Below, in pieces: positions 53,375 through 61,977 of a stretch of DNA of 64,000 bases (positions are counted from its first letter, which is position 1; every line of letters starts with the position of its first letter). The position numbers and the translations under genes are program-made. This DNA is from Actinomadura flavalba DSM 45200. GTDB lineage: Bacteria > Actinomycetota > Actinomycetes > Streptosporangiales > Streptosporangiaceae. The stretch covers positions 372,001 to 436,000 of the forward strand of contig NZ_KB894096.1 in NCBI RefSeq assembly GCF_000374305.1, written 5' to 3'. The notes beneath the pieces are model-generated. The model had not been told where the DNA came from, ran no database searches, and saw only the letters and a program-made list of their open reading frames with translations.

Positions 53375-54782
53375 CCCGGTCCCTGCGGCCCAGGAGCAGG
53401 TCGGTGACGGCGGCGGCGAGCGCCAGCACGACGAAGCCGAGCGTCACGATGAGACCGTGCCGGAACGCCGCCGCCCAGCCGCCCGGCACGCTGGCGAAGA
53501 ACACCGCGCCGACCGCCGCGACGCCGATCGCGGTGCCGACCCGCTGGCCCGTCTGGAGCACTCCCGCCGCACTGCCGCCCTCGGTGTACGGGACCTCCGA
53601 CAGGGTGATCGTCTGGTTGGGCGAGATGACCAGGCCGCTGCCGAACCCGGTGACGAGCAGCGGCAGCGCCGTCCACCAGGCCACCCCGGCGCCGGGGTGC
53701 AGCTCGACGGCGATCCACGCCAGGACGAGCCCGCCCAGCACCATGCCGAGGCCGAAGGCGACCAGCGGGCGGCCGAAGCGGTCGACCAGGCGTCCCCCGA
53801 TCTGCGCGGCGGTGCCCGACCCGACCGCGAACGGCGTGATCGCCAGACCGGCGCCGAGCGGGCTGTAACCCAGGCCGTTCTGGAGGTAGAGGGTAAAGAT
53901 GAAGAAGACCGCCGTGAACCCGGCGAAGTACAGCAGGGCGATCGTGGCGCCGAGCGCGTAGGAGCGCAGCCGGAACAGGCCGAGGTCGACGATGGGGGAC
54001 GCCGCGCGCCGCTCCCAGGCGACGAACGCCGCCAGCAGCGCGGCGCCGGCCGGCACCAGCAGCCACTTGGCGGCGCCCTCCCACTGCTGGGCCTGCACGA
54101 ACGGCAGCATGACGGTCAGCACGCCCGCGCCGAGCAGCACCACGCCGAGCGGGTCCAGGCCCTGCCGGTCGCCGTAGACGGGGGCGGGCAGCAGCCGCCA
54201 GGCCAGTGGCAGCGCGACCAGCCCGACCGGGATGTTGACGTAGAAGACCCAGCGCCAGCCGTCGTCGCTGCCCGCCAGCGCGATGAGCGCGCCGCCGAGC
54301 AGCGGCCCGACGGCGGTGGCGACGCCGATGACCGAGCCGAGCGCGCCGAACGCCTTGCCGCGTTCCTTGCCCTCGAAGAGCTGCTGGATGAGGCCCGCGA
54401 CCTGCGGGTTGAGGATGCCGCCCGCGACGCCCTGCACGAGCCGCGCCGCGATCAGCCAGCCGACGCCCGGCGCGAGCCCGGCTGCGGCGCTGGACAGCGT
54501 GAACAGGGCCAGGCCGAACAGGAACACCGCGCGGCGGCTGCGGGCGTCGCCGAGCCGCCCGGCCGGGACCAGGACGAGGCCGAACGCCAGCGCGTAGCCC
54601 GACAGGATCCACTGGAGCTCGGACTCCGAGGCGCCGAGGCCGGAGCGGATCGACGGCAGCGCCACGTTGACGATGCTGACGTCCAGGAGGGTCATGAACG
54701 CGGCGACCAGGCACACGGCGAGGGCCCGCCACCGGCGGGCCCGGTCCTGCGGTGGGGTCGCGTGCTCCGCCCGGGTGGACAT
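53355..54782 (-). CDS. MFS multidrug exporter, EmrB/QacA (DHA2) type
   Basis: 475 residues with 14 predicted helices. Helix 1 carries LLDVSIVNVALPSI, typical of DHA2 exporters; the loop motif A reads GRLGDARSRRAVF and the helix-5 motif C region has GSVIGVATAVGPLLGGAL. It probably exports drugs or metabolites by proton antiport. The start at 54782 has GAGAGGAA upstream. It overlaps the tryptophan dioxygenase gene tail to tail by 20 bases, so no terminator can lie between them. Confidence 0.9.
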   Translation of the reverse strand: MSTRAEHATPPQDRARRWRALAVCLVAAFMTLLDVSIVNVALPSIRSGLGASESELQWILSGYALAFGLVLVPAGRLGDARSRRAVFLFGLALFTLSSAAAGLAPGVGWLIAARLVQGVAGGILNPQVAGLIQQLFEGKERGKAFGALGSVIGVATAVGPLLGGALIALAGSDDGWRWVFYVNIPVGLVALPLAWRLLPAPVYGDRQGLDPLGVVLLGAGVLTVMLPFVQAQQWEGAAKWLLVPAGAALLAAFVAWERRAASPIVDLGLFRLRSYALGATIALLYFAGFTAVFFIFTLYLQNGLGYSPLGAGLAITPFAVGSGTAAQIGGRLVDRFGRPLVAFGLGMVLGGLVLAWIAVELHPGAGVAWWTALPLLVTGFGSGLVISPNQTITLSEVPYTEGGSAAGVLQTGQRVGTAIGVAAVGAVFFASVPGGWAAAFRHGLIVTLGFVVLALAAAVTDLLLGRRDRATAERP

Positions 54783-54883
54783 GAGGCGGTTCCTCTCCCG
54801 GCGCGGCGCCGTCAAACGGCGCCGGTCACCGGCTTGCCCACCCCTTTACCGGGGCGGACGCGGCGCTGTGCGACCCTGGTGCG

Positions 54884-55108
54884 GTGACCGAGACCGACGC
54901 CGCGCTCCCGACCGACCTGCGCTGCTCCGCCAAGGGCTGCGGCGCCGACGCCGTGTGGGCGCTGCGCTGGAACAACCCCAAGGTCCACACGCCGGAGCGG
55001 CGCAAGATCTGGCTCGCCTGCGACGAGCACCGCGCCACGCTCGGCGCCTTCCTCGACCAGCGGTCGTTCCTGCGCGACATCGTGCCCGTCGCCGACCGGG
55101 ACGCCTAG
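54884..55108 (+). CDS. Small Cys/His-containing conserved protein of unknown function
   Basis: 74 residues. Cysteines in LRCSAKGCGADAV and a later ACDEH give a Cys4/Cys-His pattern suited to a single zinc. Tryptophans (WALRWNNPKVH) and HTPERRKIWLAC are conserved in actinobacterial homologues as I recall them; databases sometimes attach the name acetone carboxylase without basis. It ends 4 nt from the convergent DUF6457 gene. Start GTG; a poor GACCCT box lies 6 nt before it. Confidence 0.7.
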   Translation: MTETDAALPTDLRCSAKGCGADAVWALRWNNPKVHTPERRKIWLACDEHRATLGAFLDQRSFLRDIVPVADRDA

Positions 55109-55112
55109 CCGG

Positions 55113-55385
55113 TCAGGCGTCGCCTGCGGCGCGGTGCTGCGCCTCGCGCTCGGTCCTGCGGTCGCCCTCCCAGCCCTCGGCCAGGGCGGTGAGCCGGGCG
55201 GCGGCGTCGCGGACCGGGGTGCCCCGGCCGACGGCCAGGCCGAGCAGGAACGTCGTCAGCGGGGCACCGGGACGGGCGACGTTGTGCGCCACGTCGCGCG
55301 CCAGGTCGAGGACGAGGCCGCGGTCCAGCTCGTCACGGGCGATGCCGAGTTCCAGGCAGGCCGCCTGAATCCATTCCTCCAGCAT
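55113..55385 (-). CDS. DUF6457 small protein
   Basis: 90 residues, helical: MLEEWIQAACLELGIARDEL is the typical start, followed by LVLDLARDVAHNVARPGAPLTTFLLGLAVG. In actinobacteria it is typically encoded beside mobA, as here, which suggests a molybdenum-cofactor link that has not been shown. Its start overlaps the last 53 bases of mobA in another frame. GAGAGGGGA precedes the ATG. Confidence 0.8.
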   Translation of the reverse strand: MLEEWIQAACLELGIARDELDRGLVLDLARDVAHNVARPGAPLTTFLLGLAVGRGTPVRDAAARLTALAEGWEGDRRTEREAQHRAAGDA

Positions 55386-55983
55386 GCGGGACGTCCCCTC
55401 TCGTCGGTGCCGTCCCGCCACTCTGGCACGCGGCGGAGATCCGGTCGGCGGCCGCCAGTTCGGCGGGCGTGTCACAGTCGAACCAGGGCGGGGCGCCGCC
55501 GCCGGGCAGCGTCACGCCGACCGGGGCGAGCGGGCCGAGCAGGCCGCGCACGGACGCGCCGTCGTAGCCGTCGAGCGCGGCGCGCAGGCGCGCGGCGGGC
55601 CAGTGGCCGACGAGCCACTGCTCGCGCCCGGCCGCGTCGAGCAGGACCGCTCCCCCGTCGCCCGCCGCCGCGCGCAGCGCGGCCAGGTGCGCGGGGCGCA
55701 GGAACGGCAGGTCGGCGGCGAGCAGCGTGACGTGCGGGGCCGTGACGTGCGCGAGGCCCGCGCGCAGGGCTGGAATCGGGCCCGCGCCCGGCGGGTCCTC
55801 CCGGACGGTGACCGCGCCGGGCGCCAGGCCGGGGCGGTGCGGGCCGACGACGACGAGCCGCGCGGCGTCCGGCACCGCGTCCGCCACCCACGCCAGCAGC
55901 GGGCGGCCCGCCACGGTCGCGGCGGGCTTGTCGGCGCCGAGCCGCCGGGCCCGGCCGCCCGCCAGCACGACGGCGTCGAACAC
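55333..55983 (-). CDS. mobA: Molybdenum cofactor guanylyltransferase MobA
   Basis: Transfers GMP to molybdopterin to give the guanine dinucleotide form. 216 residues with the nucleotide motif LAGGRARRLGADKP, LLAADLPFLRPAHL and WFDCDTPAELAAAD at the end. A C-terminal extension of about 25 residues past that motif covers the DUF6457 start. The GTG lies 2 nt after the moaA stop, so translation is coupled. Confidence 0.9.
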   Translation of the reverse strand: MFDAVVLAGGRARRLGADKPAATVAGRPLLAWVADAVPDAARLVVVGPHRPGLAPGAVTVREDPPGAGPIPALRAGLAHVTAPHVTLLAADLPFLRPAHLAALRAAAGDGGAVLLDAAGREQWLVGHWPAARLRAALDGYDGASVRGLLGPLAPVGVTLPGGGAPPWFDCDTPAELAAADRISAACQSGGTAPTRGDVPHAGGMDSGGLPGTRHRP

Positions 55984-55985
55984 CC

Positions 55986-56975
55986 CTAGCCGCCGATCGC
56001 AGACATCGGGCGGACGGGCTGGAGGAAGCCCGGGTCGTCGATGCCGTGGCCCGCGCGCTTGGTGCGGACGGCGGCGCGCCAGCGCGCGGCCAGGTCGTCG
56101 TCGGTGGCGCCGCCGCGCAGCGCGGCGCGCAGGTCGGACTCCTCGGTGGCGAACAGGCAGTTGCGGATCTGGCCGTCGGCGGTGAGCCGGACGCGGTCGC
56201 ACGCGCCGCAGAACGGGCGGGTGACCGAGCCGATGACGCCGACGCGCGCGGGGCCGCCGTCCAAGACGAACGTCTCGGCGGGGGCGCTGCCGCGCTCGGC
56301 ACCGGGCGCGGGCGTCAGCGTGAACGCCTCGGCGAGGCGGCCCAGGATCTCCTCGGCGGTGATCATGCCGGTGCGGGTCCAGCCGTGCTGGGCGTCCAGC
56401 GGCATCTGCTCGATGAACCGCAGCCGGTAGCCGTGGTCGAGGCAGAAACGCAGCAGCGGGACGGCCTCGTGCTCGTTGACGCCGCGCATCAGCACCGCGT
56501 TGACCTTGACCGGCCGCAGCCCGGCGTCGTGCGCGGCGGCCAGGCCGGCGAGGACGTCGGCGTGGCGGTCGCGGTGGGTGAGCGTCTTGAACGTTCCAGG
56601 GTCGAGGGTGTCGAGGGAGATGTTGACGCGGTCGAGCCCGGCTTCGGCGAGCGGCGCGGCGAGCCGTCGCAGGCCGATGCCGTTGCTCGTCACCGAGATC
56701 TCCGGGCGGGGTTCGAGCGCGGCCGCCGCCGCGACGATGCCGGGCAGGCCGCGCCGCAGCAGCGGTTCGCCGCCGGTGAAGCGCACCTCGGTGATGCCGA
56801 GCCGTTCCACCCCGACGCGGACGAGCCGGACGATCTCCTCGTCGGTCAGCAGCTCGGGCTTGGCGAGCCAGTCGAGCCCTTCGGGCGGCATGCAGTAGGA
56901 GCACCGCAGGTTGCACCGGTCCGTCAGGGAGACCCGCAGGTCCGTGGCGGTCCGGCCGTGATCGTCGACCAGCAC
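55986..56975 (-). CDS. moaA: GTP 3',8-cyclase MoaA
   Basis: Radical-SAM enzyme that starts molybdopterin synthesis from GTP together with MoaC. 329 residues. N-terminal cluster CNLRCSYC, FTGGEPLLRRGLP, TSNGIGL, and the C-terminal cluster CGACDRVRLTADGQIRNC; it ends in the GG tail needed for activity. GTG 56975 is preferred over GTG 57008 because an AGGAGAGG site lies 9 nt before it and family members start there. moaC, moeA and moaE are not in the window. Confidence 0.94.
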   Translation of the reverse strand: MLVDDHGRTATDLRVSLTDRCNLRCSYCMPPEGLDWLAKPELLTDEEIVRLVRVGVERLGITEVRFTGGEPLLRRGLPGIVAAAAALEPRPEISVTSNGIGLRRLAAPLAEAGLDRVNISLDTLDPGTFKTLTHRDRHADVLAGLAAAHDAGLRPVKVNAVLMRGVNEHEAVPLLRFCLDHGYRLRFIEQMPLDAQHGWTRTGMITAEEILGRLAEAFTLTPAPGAERGSAPAETFVLDGGPARVGVIGSVTRPFCGACDRVRLTADGQIRNCLFATEESDLRAALRGGATDDDLAARWRAAVRTKRAGHGIDDPGFLQPVRPMSAIGG

Positions 56976-57095
56976 CGGATGGTCCTCTCCTCGGGAGACG
57001 CGTCGCACGCCAGCCTAAGCCGGTGATTGACGATCGGCCGCATCGCGGGAGACGGTGAGCGCGTCCGGATCAAGATCGCGACAGCAGGAGGAGCC

Positions 57096-57899
57096 ATGGC
57101 CGCCGTCCGGGAGTGGGAGTTCGCGGGCACGCACGGGGCCGTCACGGCGCGGGCCTGGACGCGTCCCGATCCGCGCTACGTGGCGGTGCTCGCCCACGGT
57201 TACGGCGAGCATCTCGGCCGGTACCACCACGTCGCGGACGCGCTGGTGGCGGCGGGCGCGACCGTCTGCGGCCCCGACCACCTGGGGCACGGCCGCTCGG
57301 CGGGCGAGCCGGTGCTGATCGAGGACGTCGCCGACGTCGTCGCCGACCTGCACACGCTGGTGGCGTCGGCCCGCGACGACCACCCGGACCTGCCGGTGGT
57401 GCTCGTCGGGCACTCGATGGGCGGCCTCGTCGCGGCCCGCTACGCCCAGACGCGCGGCGGCCTGGCCGCGCTGGTGCTGTCGGGGCCCGTCCTCGGCAGG
57501 TGGGGCGCGCTGGAGGACCTGCTGGCCGCCGCGACGATCCCCGACGACCCGATCGACACCGCCACGCTGTCGCGCGACCCGGCGGTCGGGGCGGCGTACG
57601 CCGCCGACCCGCTCGTCTGGCACGGCCCGTTCAAGCGGCCCACCCTGGAGGCGCTGGACGCCGCGCTGCGCGCGGCCCGCGACGCGGGCGGCCTGGGCGC
57701 CCTCCCGACGCTCTGGGTGCACGGCGCGGACGACCGTCTCGTCCCGCTCGCCGGCACCCGCACCGGCATCGACGCCCTGCGCGGCACCGACCTCACCGAG
57801 ATCGTCTATCCGGGCGCCCGGCACGAGGTCTTCAACGAGACGAACCGCGCCGGGGTGCTGTCCGACGTGACGACGTGGATCGCGAGCCGCATCCCTTGA
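57096..57899 (+). CDS. Alpha/beta hydrolase, monoacylglycerol-lipase-like
   Basis: 267 residues of the serine aminopeptidase/lysophospholipase (Hydrolase_4) group. HGYGEHLGRYHHVADAL carries the oxyanion region, GHSMGG the nucleophile Ser, HGADDRLVPL the Asp and GARHEVFNE the His. The substrate is probably a monoacylglycerol or other ester. ATG 57096 is set by AGGAGGAG 2-9 nt upstream. It diverges from moaA. Confidence 0.9.
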   Translation: MAAVREWEFAGTHGAVTARAWTRPDPRYVAVLAHGYGEHLGRYHHVADALVAAGATVCGPDHLGHGRSAGEPVLIEDVADVVADLHTLVASARDDHPDLPVVLVGHSMGGLVAARYAQTRGGLAALVLSGPVLGRWGALEDLLAAATIPDDPIDTATLSRDPAVGAAYAADPLVWHGPFKRPTLEALDAALRAARDAGGLGALPTLWVHGADDRLVPLAGTRTGIDALRGTDLTEIVYPGARHEVFNETNRAGVLSDVTTWIASRIP

Positions 57900-57951
57900 T
57901 CATCAATAGTTACCGATTGACTTTCGATAGATAGCGCGTGACACTCGATGC

Positions 57952-58431
57952 ATGGTGACAGAACGCTGGGCGGTGGCCCTTCTCCGGGTGTTCCTCGTGG
58001 TGCTCTTCGGGGTGCTGGTGGTGTTCGAGACGATGTCGTTGCCGGGGCAGTTCGCGCACATGGCGAAGGAGAACCCCCACGACGCGTACCTGCGGTGGCC
58101 CGCGACGGCCGTGACCGTGTTCTGGGTGGTGTGCGTGCAGGTGGTGATCGTGGCGACCTGGCGGCTGCTCACCCTCGTCCGCGACGACCGGATCTTCACC
58201 GAGGCGTCACTGGTCTGGGTGGACGTCATCGTGTGGGCGTTCGCGGCCGGCTGGTCCGTCCTGGTGGCGGTCTTCGTCTACGTCGGCGTCAACGCCGACG
58301 ATCCGGGACTCCCGATGGTGCTGTTCCTGCTGACGACCGGCGTCACGGTCGGCGGGCTGCTCATGATCGTCATGCGGGCGCTGCTGCGCAGGGCGACCAC
58401 GCTGCGGACCGACATGGAAGCGGTCATCTGA
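57952..58431 (+). CDS. DUF2975 family membrane protein
   Basis: 159 residues with four membrane helices (about 8-28, 49-69, 88-108 and 121-140), matching DUF2975. In other bacteria such proteins are almost always paired with a small XRE regulator, as here. Function is unknown. ATG 57952 or GTG 57955 could start it. Upstream, TCAAT and ATTGA arms (57902-57919) make an inverted repeat that could be the regulator's site. Confidence 0.82.
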   Translation: MVTERWAVALLRVFLVVLFGVLVVFETMSLPGQFAHMAKENPHDAYLRWPATAVTVFWVVCVQVVIVATWRLLTLVRDDRIFTEASLVWVDVIVWAFAAGWSVLVAVFVYVGVNADDPGLPMVLFLLTTGVTVGGLLMIVMRALLRRATTLRTDMEAVI

Positions 58432-58658
58432 TGCCGATCGTGGTGCGCATCGACGTCGAGCTGGCCAAGCGCAAGATGAGCGTCGGCGACTTCGCCGAAC
58501 GCGTCGGGCTGACGCCCGCGAACGTGGCGGTGCTGAAGAACGGGCGTGCCAAGGCGGTGCGGTTCAGCACGCTGGAGGCGATGTGCCGGGTCCTGGAGTG
58601 CCAGCCCGGCGACCTGCTCGAATGGGTGCCGGACGACGGGCCCGGCGAACCGGCCTGA
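58431..58658 (+). CDS. XRE family helix-turn-helix regulator (YozG-like)
   Basis: 75 residues, a minimal Cro/CI-type DNA-binding domain: LAKRKMSVGDFAERVGLTPANVAVLKNGRAKAVRF-type layout with turn residues at GLTPAN and STLEAMCRVLECQPGDLLEW. Its ATG shares a base with the DUF2975 stop (TGATG), so the two are coupled. It probably regulates its own operon. Confidence 0.88.
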   Translation: MPIVVRIDVELAKRKMSVGDFAERVGLTPANVAVLKNGRAKAVRFSTLEAMCRVLECQPGDLLEWVPDDGPGEPA

Positions 58659-58677
58659 GCGCCCGCGAGAGCGCGGA

Positions 58678-58707
58678 GGAGCCCGGCCGCGTTCGCGGCC
58701 GGGCTCC
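58678..58707. terminator. Bidirectional terminator between the XRE gene and rtcB
   Basis: Perfect 13-bp stem GGAGCCCGGCCGC with its complement and GTTC loop, between convergent genes 51 nt apart. Confidence 0.65.
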
Positions 58708-58709
58708 CC

Positions 58710-59900
58710 TCACCCCTTCACGCACACGAGCTGGCGCAGGTGCGCGACCACCTCGACCAGGTCGGACTGCTGGGCGATCACCGACTCCAGGTCCTTGTAG
58801 GCGCCGGGGATCTCGTCGATGACGCCCGCGTCCTTGCGGCACTCGACGCCCCGGGTCTGGGCGACGAGATCGTCCACGGTGAACGACTTGCGGGCCTTGT
58901 TGCGGCTCATCGTGCGGCCCGCGCCGTGCGACGCGGAGTTGAACGCGGCCTCGTTGCCGAGGCCCCGCACGATGTAGGTGCCCGTCGCCATCGACCCCGG
59001 GATGATGCCGAGATCGCCGCGGCCCGCGCGGATCGCGCCCTTGCGGGTGACGATCAGCTCGACGCCGCCGTAGGTCTCCTCCGCCACGTAGTTGTGGTGG
59101 CAGGAGATGGCGTCCTGCCAGGTGACGCGCCCCTTGAAGAACTTCGTGACGACGTCCTGCGCGAGCGCCGTCATGACGGCGCGGTTGCGGCGGGCGTAGT
59201 CCTGCGCCCACCACAGGTCGTCGCGGTAGTCCTCCATCTCGTCGGTGCCCGCGAGGAACACCGCGAGGTCGGGGTCGGGCAGGTCCTGGTTGTGCGGCAG
59301 CTTGCGGGCCGCCTCGATGTGCCGCGACGCCAGCTCGTTGCCGATGTTGCGCGAACCCGAGTGCAGGACGAGCCAGATCGCGCCCGCGTCGTCGGCGCAC
59401 AGCTCCAGGAAGTGGTTGCCGCCGCCGAGCGTGCCCATCTGGTCGCGGGCCCGGCCCAGCTTGTTCTGGACGCCCCGGTGCAGCTCGCCGAACGCCGACC
59501 AGAACTCGTACCAGCCGCGCAGCTTCAGCCCCGGCAGCGCGGAGGGGTCCACGGCCTCCTTGTGCGAGCCGCGGCCGACCGGGATCGCGCGCTCCAGCTT
59601 GTGCCGCAGGCCCGCCAGGTCGTCGGGCAGGTCCTCCACGGTGAGCGAGGACTTCGCGGCGGTCATGCCGCAGCCGATGTCCACGCCGACGGCGGCGGGC
59701 GACACGGCGTCGCGCATCGCGATCACCGAGCCGACGGTGGCGCCCTTGCCGTAGTGGACGTCGGGCATCACGGCCAGGCCCTCGATCCACGGGAGGTCGG
59801 AGACGTTGCGGAGCTGCTCCAGCGCGACGTCCTCGACGGTCGCGGGGTCGGTCCACATGCGGATCGGAACCCGGCCGCCCTTGAGCGTCTGAAAAGGCAC
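58710..59900 (-). CDS. rtcB: 3'-phosphate/5'-hydroxy RNA ligase RtcB
   Basis: GTP- and manganese-dependent ligase that joins 2',3'-cyclic-phosphate RNA to 5'-OH RNA. 396 residues; the catalytic residues are in GVDIGCGMT (metal Cys), GTLGGGNHFLE, HSGSRNIG, CHHNYVAEE and the GMP-accepting His in FNSASHGAGRTMSR. The GTG start has GGAGGGAAGG 2-11 nt upstream. No rtcA, rtcR or archease gene is adjacent; in many actinobacteria it occurs alone as here. Confidence 0.94.
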   Translation of the reverse strand: MPFQTLKGGRVPIRMWTDPATVEDVALEQLRNVSDLPWIEGLAVMPDVHYGKGATVGSVIAMRDAVSPAAVGVDIGCGMTAAKSSLTVEDLPDDLAGLRHKLERAIPVGRGSHKEAVDPSALPGLKLRGWYEFWSAFGELHRGVQNKLGRARDQMGTLGGGNHFLELCADDAGAIWLVLHSGSRNIGNELASRHIEAARKLPHNQDLPDPDLAVFLAGTDEMEDYRDDLWWAQDYARRNRAVMTALAQDVVTKFFKGRVTWQDAISCHHNYVAEETYGGVELIVTRKGAIRAGRGDLGIIPGSMATGTYIVRGLGNEAAFNSASHGAGRTMSRNKARKSFTVDDLVAQTRGVECRKDAGVIDEIPGAYKDLESVIAQQSDLVEVVAHLRQLVCVKG

Positions 59901-59983
59901 GGCCTTCCCTCCGTTGTTTCGGGTCGTCGTCGGAGAACGTGATCGTTCCCGGGGACCATTAGGACGGAACGGGCGCGCCGCGT

Positions 59984-61708
59984 TCAACCGGTTTTCGCGC
60001 CGGTGTGGCGGGCCAGGCCGAGCCCGTCCAGGTGTTCCAGCAGCGCGGTGACGACCCGGCGCGGGGCGCCGAGCGCGTCCCCGGCCCGCGCGAGCGTGAA
60101 CGGCTGCGGCAGCGCCGACAGCACCCGCAGCGCCTCGGTGGCGGCGCCCGGCAGCAGGACGACGTCGCCCGGCAGCCGCAGCACGGCGCCCGCGTGCTCG
60201 GCGGCGGCCAGCGCCCCCTCGGTCAGCCCCAGCTCGGCCAGGCGGGCGGCGTCCGGGGCGGCGAACGGCGCGGCGGACAGGTCGGCGGTCAGCCGCCGCA
60301 GCGCCGCCAGGACGCTCGGCGGCAGCGCGCCGGGCGGGCCGTGGACGCGGCCGTCGGCGACGCGCAGCGGCGGCTCGGCCAGGGCCGCCACCAGGTCCCG
60401 CGTGGGCAGGCCGAGGCGCAGCCGCGCCTCCTCCAGCGGGACGCCCGGCGCGCGCGGGTGGTCGACGGCGTGCTGCGCGGCGGCGACGGTGAGCCGCGCG
60501 CGCAGCTCGGCCCACCGGCCCGGATCGGCGACCCAGCCGTCGCTCAGGGCGAGCGCGCCCGCCGGGACGTCGCAGCCGAGCGCCGTCAGCGCGGCGGGGC
60601 GCAGCACGCCGTGGCGGCGCAGCAGGACGGTCCCGTCGGGCCGGTCCGGCCAGGTGGCCAGCTCGCGGGCGCGGGCCGCCGCCGCGCCGCGCCGCACCAG
60701 CGCGGGCGGGCGCGGGTCGAGGACGTGGACGCCCGCCAGCGTCCCGCGCGCCGGGTCGCGCAGCACGGCGGCGTCCCCGGCGTGCAGCGGCAGCCGCGCG
60801 TTGAGCGTGAGCCGGGCGGTGTCGGGGCCGATCGGGTGCAGCCGGACGGGCACGGCGGCGGCGCCCAGGTGCAGGGTGAGCCGCCGCCCGAGCCGCCCGG
60901 ACGGCTCGCCGGACCGGGTGCGCACGTCGATCACGCCCGAGAGCGTGAACGCGCCCGGCGCGGCCAGCACGGACCCGGGCGCGACCGGGACGTGCCCCGC
61001 GCCGTCCAGCCCGACGGTGACGCGGGCGGGGCTGCGGGCGCGGCCCTCCTCGGCGGCCTCGCCGGTGACGTCGGTCACGCGGACGCGGTGCCCGCCGGGC
61101 AGCAGCAGGAAGACGTCGCCGACGCCGACCGTCCCGGCGGTGAGCGTGCCGGTGACGGCCCCGCCGCCCTCGCGCACCCCGTCGATCCACAGCCGCGCGG
61201 GCGCCGCCGGATCGGGGACGGGCAGCCGTCGGACGAGCCGGTCCAGCGCGGCGCCCAGCTCGTCCAGCCCGGCGCCGGTGTCGGCGCTGACCGCGACGAT
61301 CTCGGCGGCGGCGAACGCGTGCCGGGCGAGCCGTTCGCGGGCCTGGCGCAGCGCGTGCTTGGGGTCGGCGAGATCGGCGCGGGTAACGGCGACGACGGCC
61401 TCGCGGACGCCGAACGCGTCCAGCGCGGTGCAGTGGTCCTCGGTCTGGGCGAGCCAGCCGCCGTCGGCCGCGACGACGACGAGCGCGGCCGGGGCCGTCC
61501 CGGCGGCGGCGAGCGCGGCGGGCAGCGCGGCGGGCGCGCCGGGGACGTCCACGAACGTCAGCCAGGACCCGCCCGCGAGGCCCGTGGACGCCACGCCGAG
61601 ACCGGGCCGGGCCCGGCCGGGGACCGGGCGCGGCGCGTAGCCGGTGAGCGCGCGGACGACCGCGGTCTTCCCGTGCCCGCCGTGGCCGGCGGTGACGGCG
61701 ACCTGCAT
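59984..61708 (-). CDS. SelB-like translation factor with eroded GTPase motifs
   Basis: 574 residues that match SelB (selenocysteine-specific elongation factor) along the length: N-terminal G domain, two beta-barrel domains, and C-terminal winged helices (HPRAPGVPLEEARLRLGLP, LPQPFTLARAGDALG). The G domain is unusual. P-loop is GHGGHGKT (8-15) instead of GHVDHGKS; the switch-1 RG-L/I-T-I segment is absent; switch 2 is DVPGAP (54-59) where the family has DVPGHE, so the catalytic His is missing; G4 is TRAD. About 20 residues are lost between P-loop and switch 2. No selA, selD or tRNA-Sec is in view. It may be a non-decoding paralogue. GGAGGG precedes the ATG. Confidence 0.78.
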   Translation of the reverse strand: MQVAVTAGHGGHGKTAVVRALTGYAPRPVPGRARPGLGVASTGLAGGSWLTFVDVPGAPAALPAALAAAGTAPAALVVVAADGGWLAQTEDHCTALDAFGVREAVVAVTRADLADPKHALRQARERLARHAFAAAEIVAVSADTGAGLDELGAALDRLVRRLPVPDPAAPARLWIDGVREGGGAVTGTLTAGTVGVGDVFLLLPGGHRVRVTDVTGEAAEEGRARSPARVTVGLDGAGHVPVAPGSVLAAPGAFTLSGVIDVRTRSGEPSGRLGRRLTLHLGAAAVPVRLHPIGPDTARLTLNARLPLHAGDAAVLRDPARGTLAGVHVLDPRPPALVRRGAAAARARELATWPDRPDGTVLLRRHGVLRPAALTALGCDVPAGALALSDGWVADPGRWAELRARLTVAAAQHAVDHPRAPGVPLEEARLRLGLPTRDLVAALAEPPLRVADGRVHGPPGALPPSVLAALRRLTADLSAAPFAAPDAARLAELGLTEGALAAAEHAGAVLRLPGDVVLLPGAATEALRVLSALPQPFTLARAGDALGAPRRVVTALLEHLDGLGLARHTGAKTG

Positions 61709-61977
61709 GCGTGGCCCTCCGGGGCGGCGGACTGCGTCGGGACGGCGAGGGGCGGGGCGGCGCGACCGCGGCGCCGGTCCTCCGCCCGCGACCACCCTAC
61801 GGACGCCGGAGGCGGTCGCGGAAGGAGGCGCCGCCCACGGACTGAGATTCTCCGGCGCGGTGTTCCCGCCGGTGGGCGCCCGCCGGAAAGGCCGAGATAC
61901 TTTTACAGGCTAAGGAGTAGGCTGCGCGGAGCGCCGTCCTTCCCGGCGTCCCATCCCCCTTCGGAGGTTGCCCGCCC

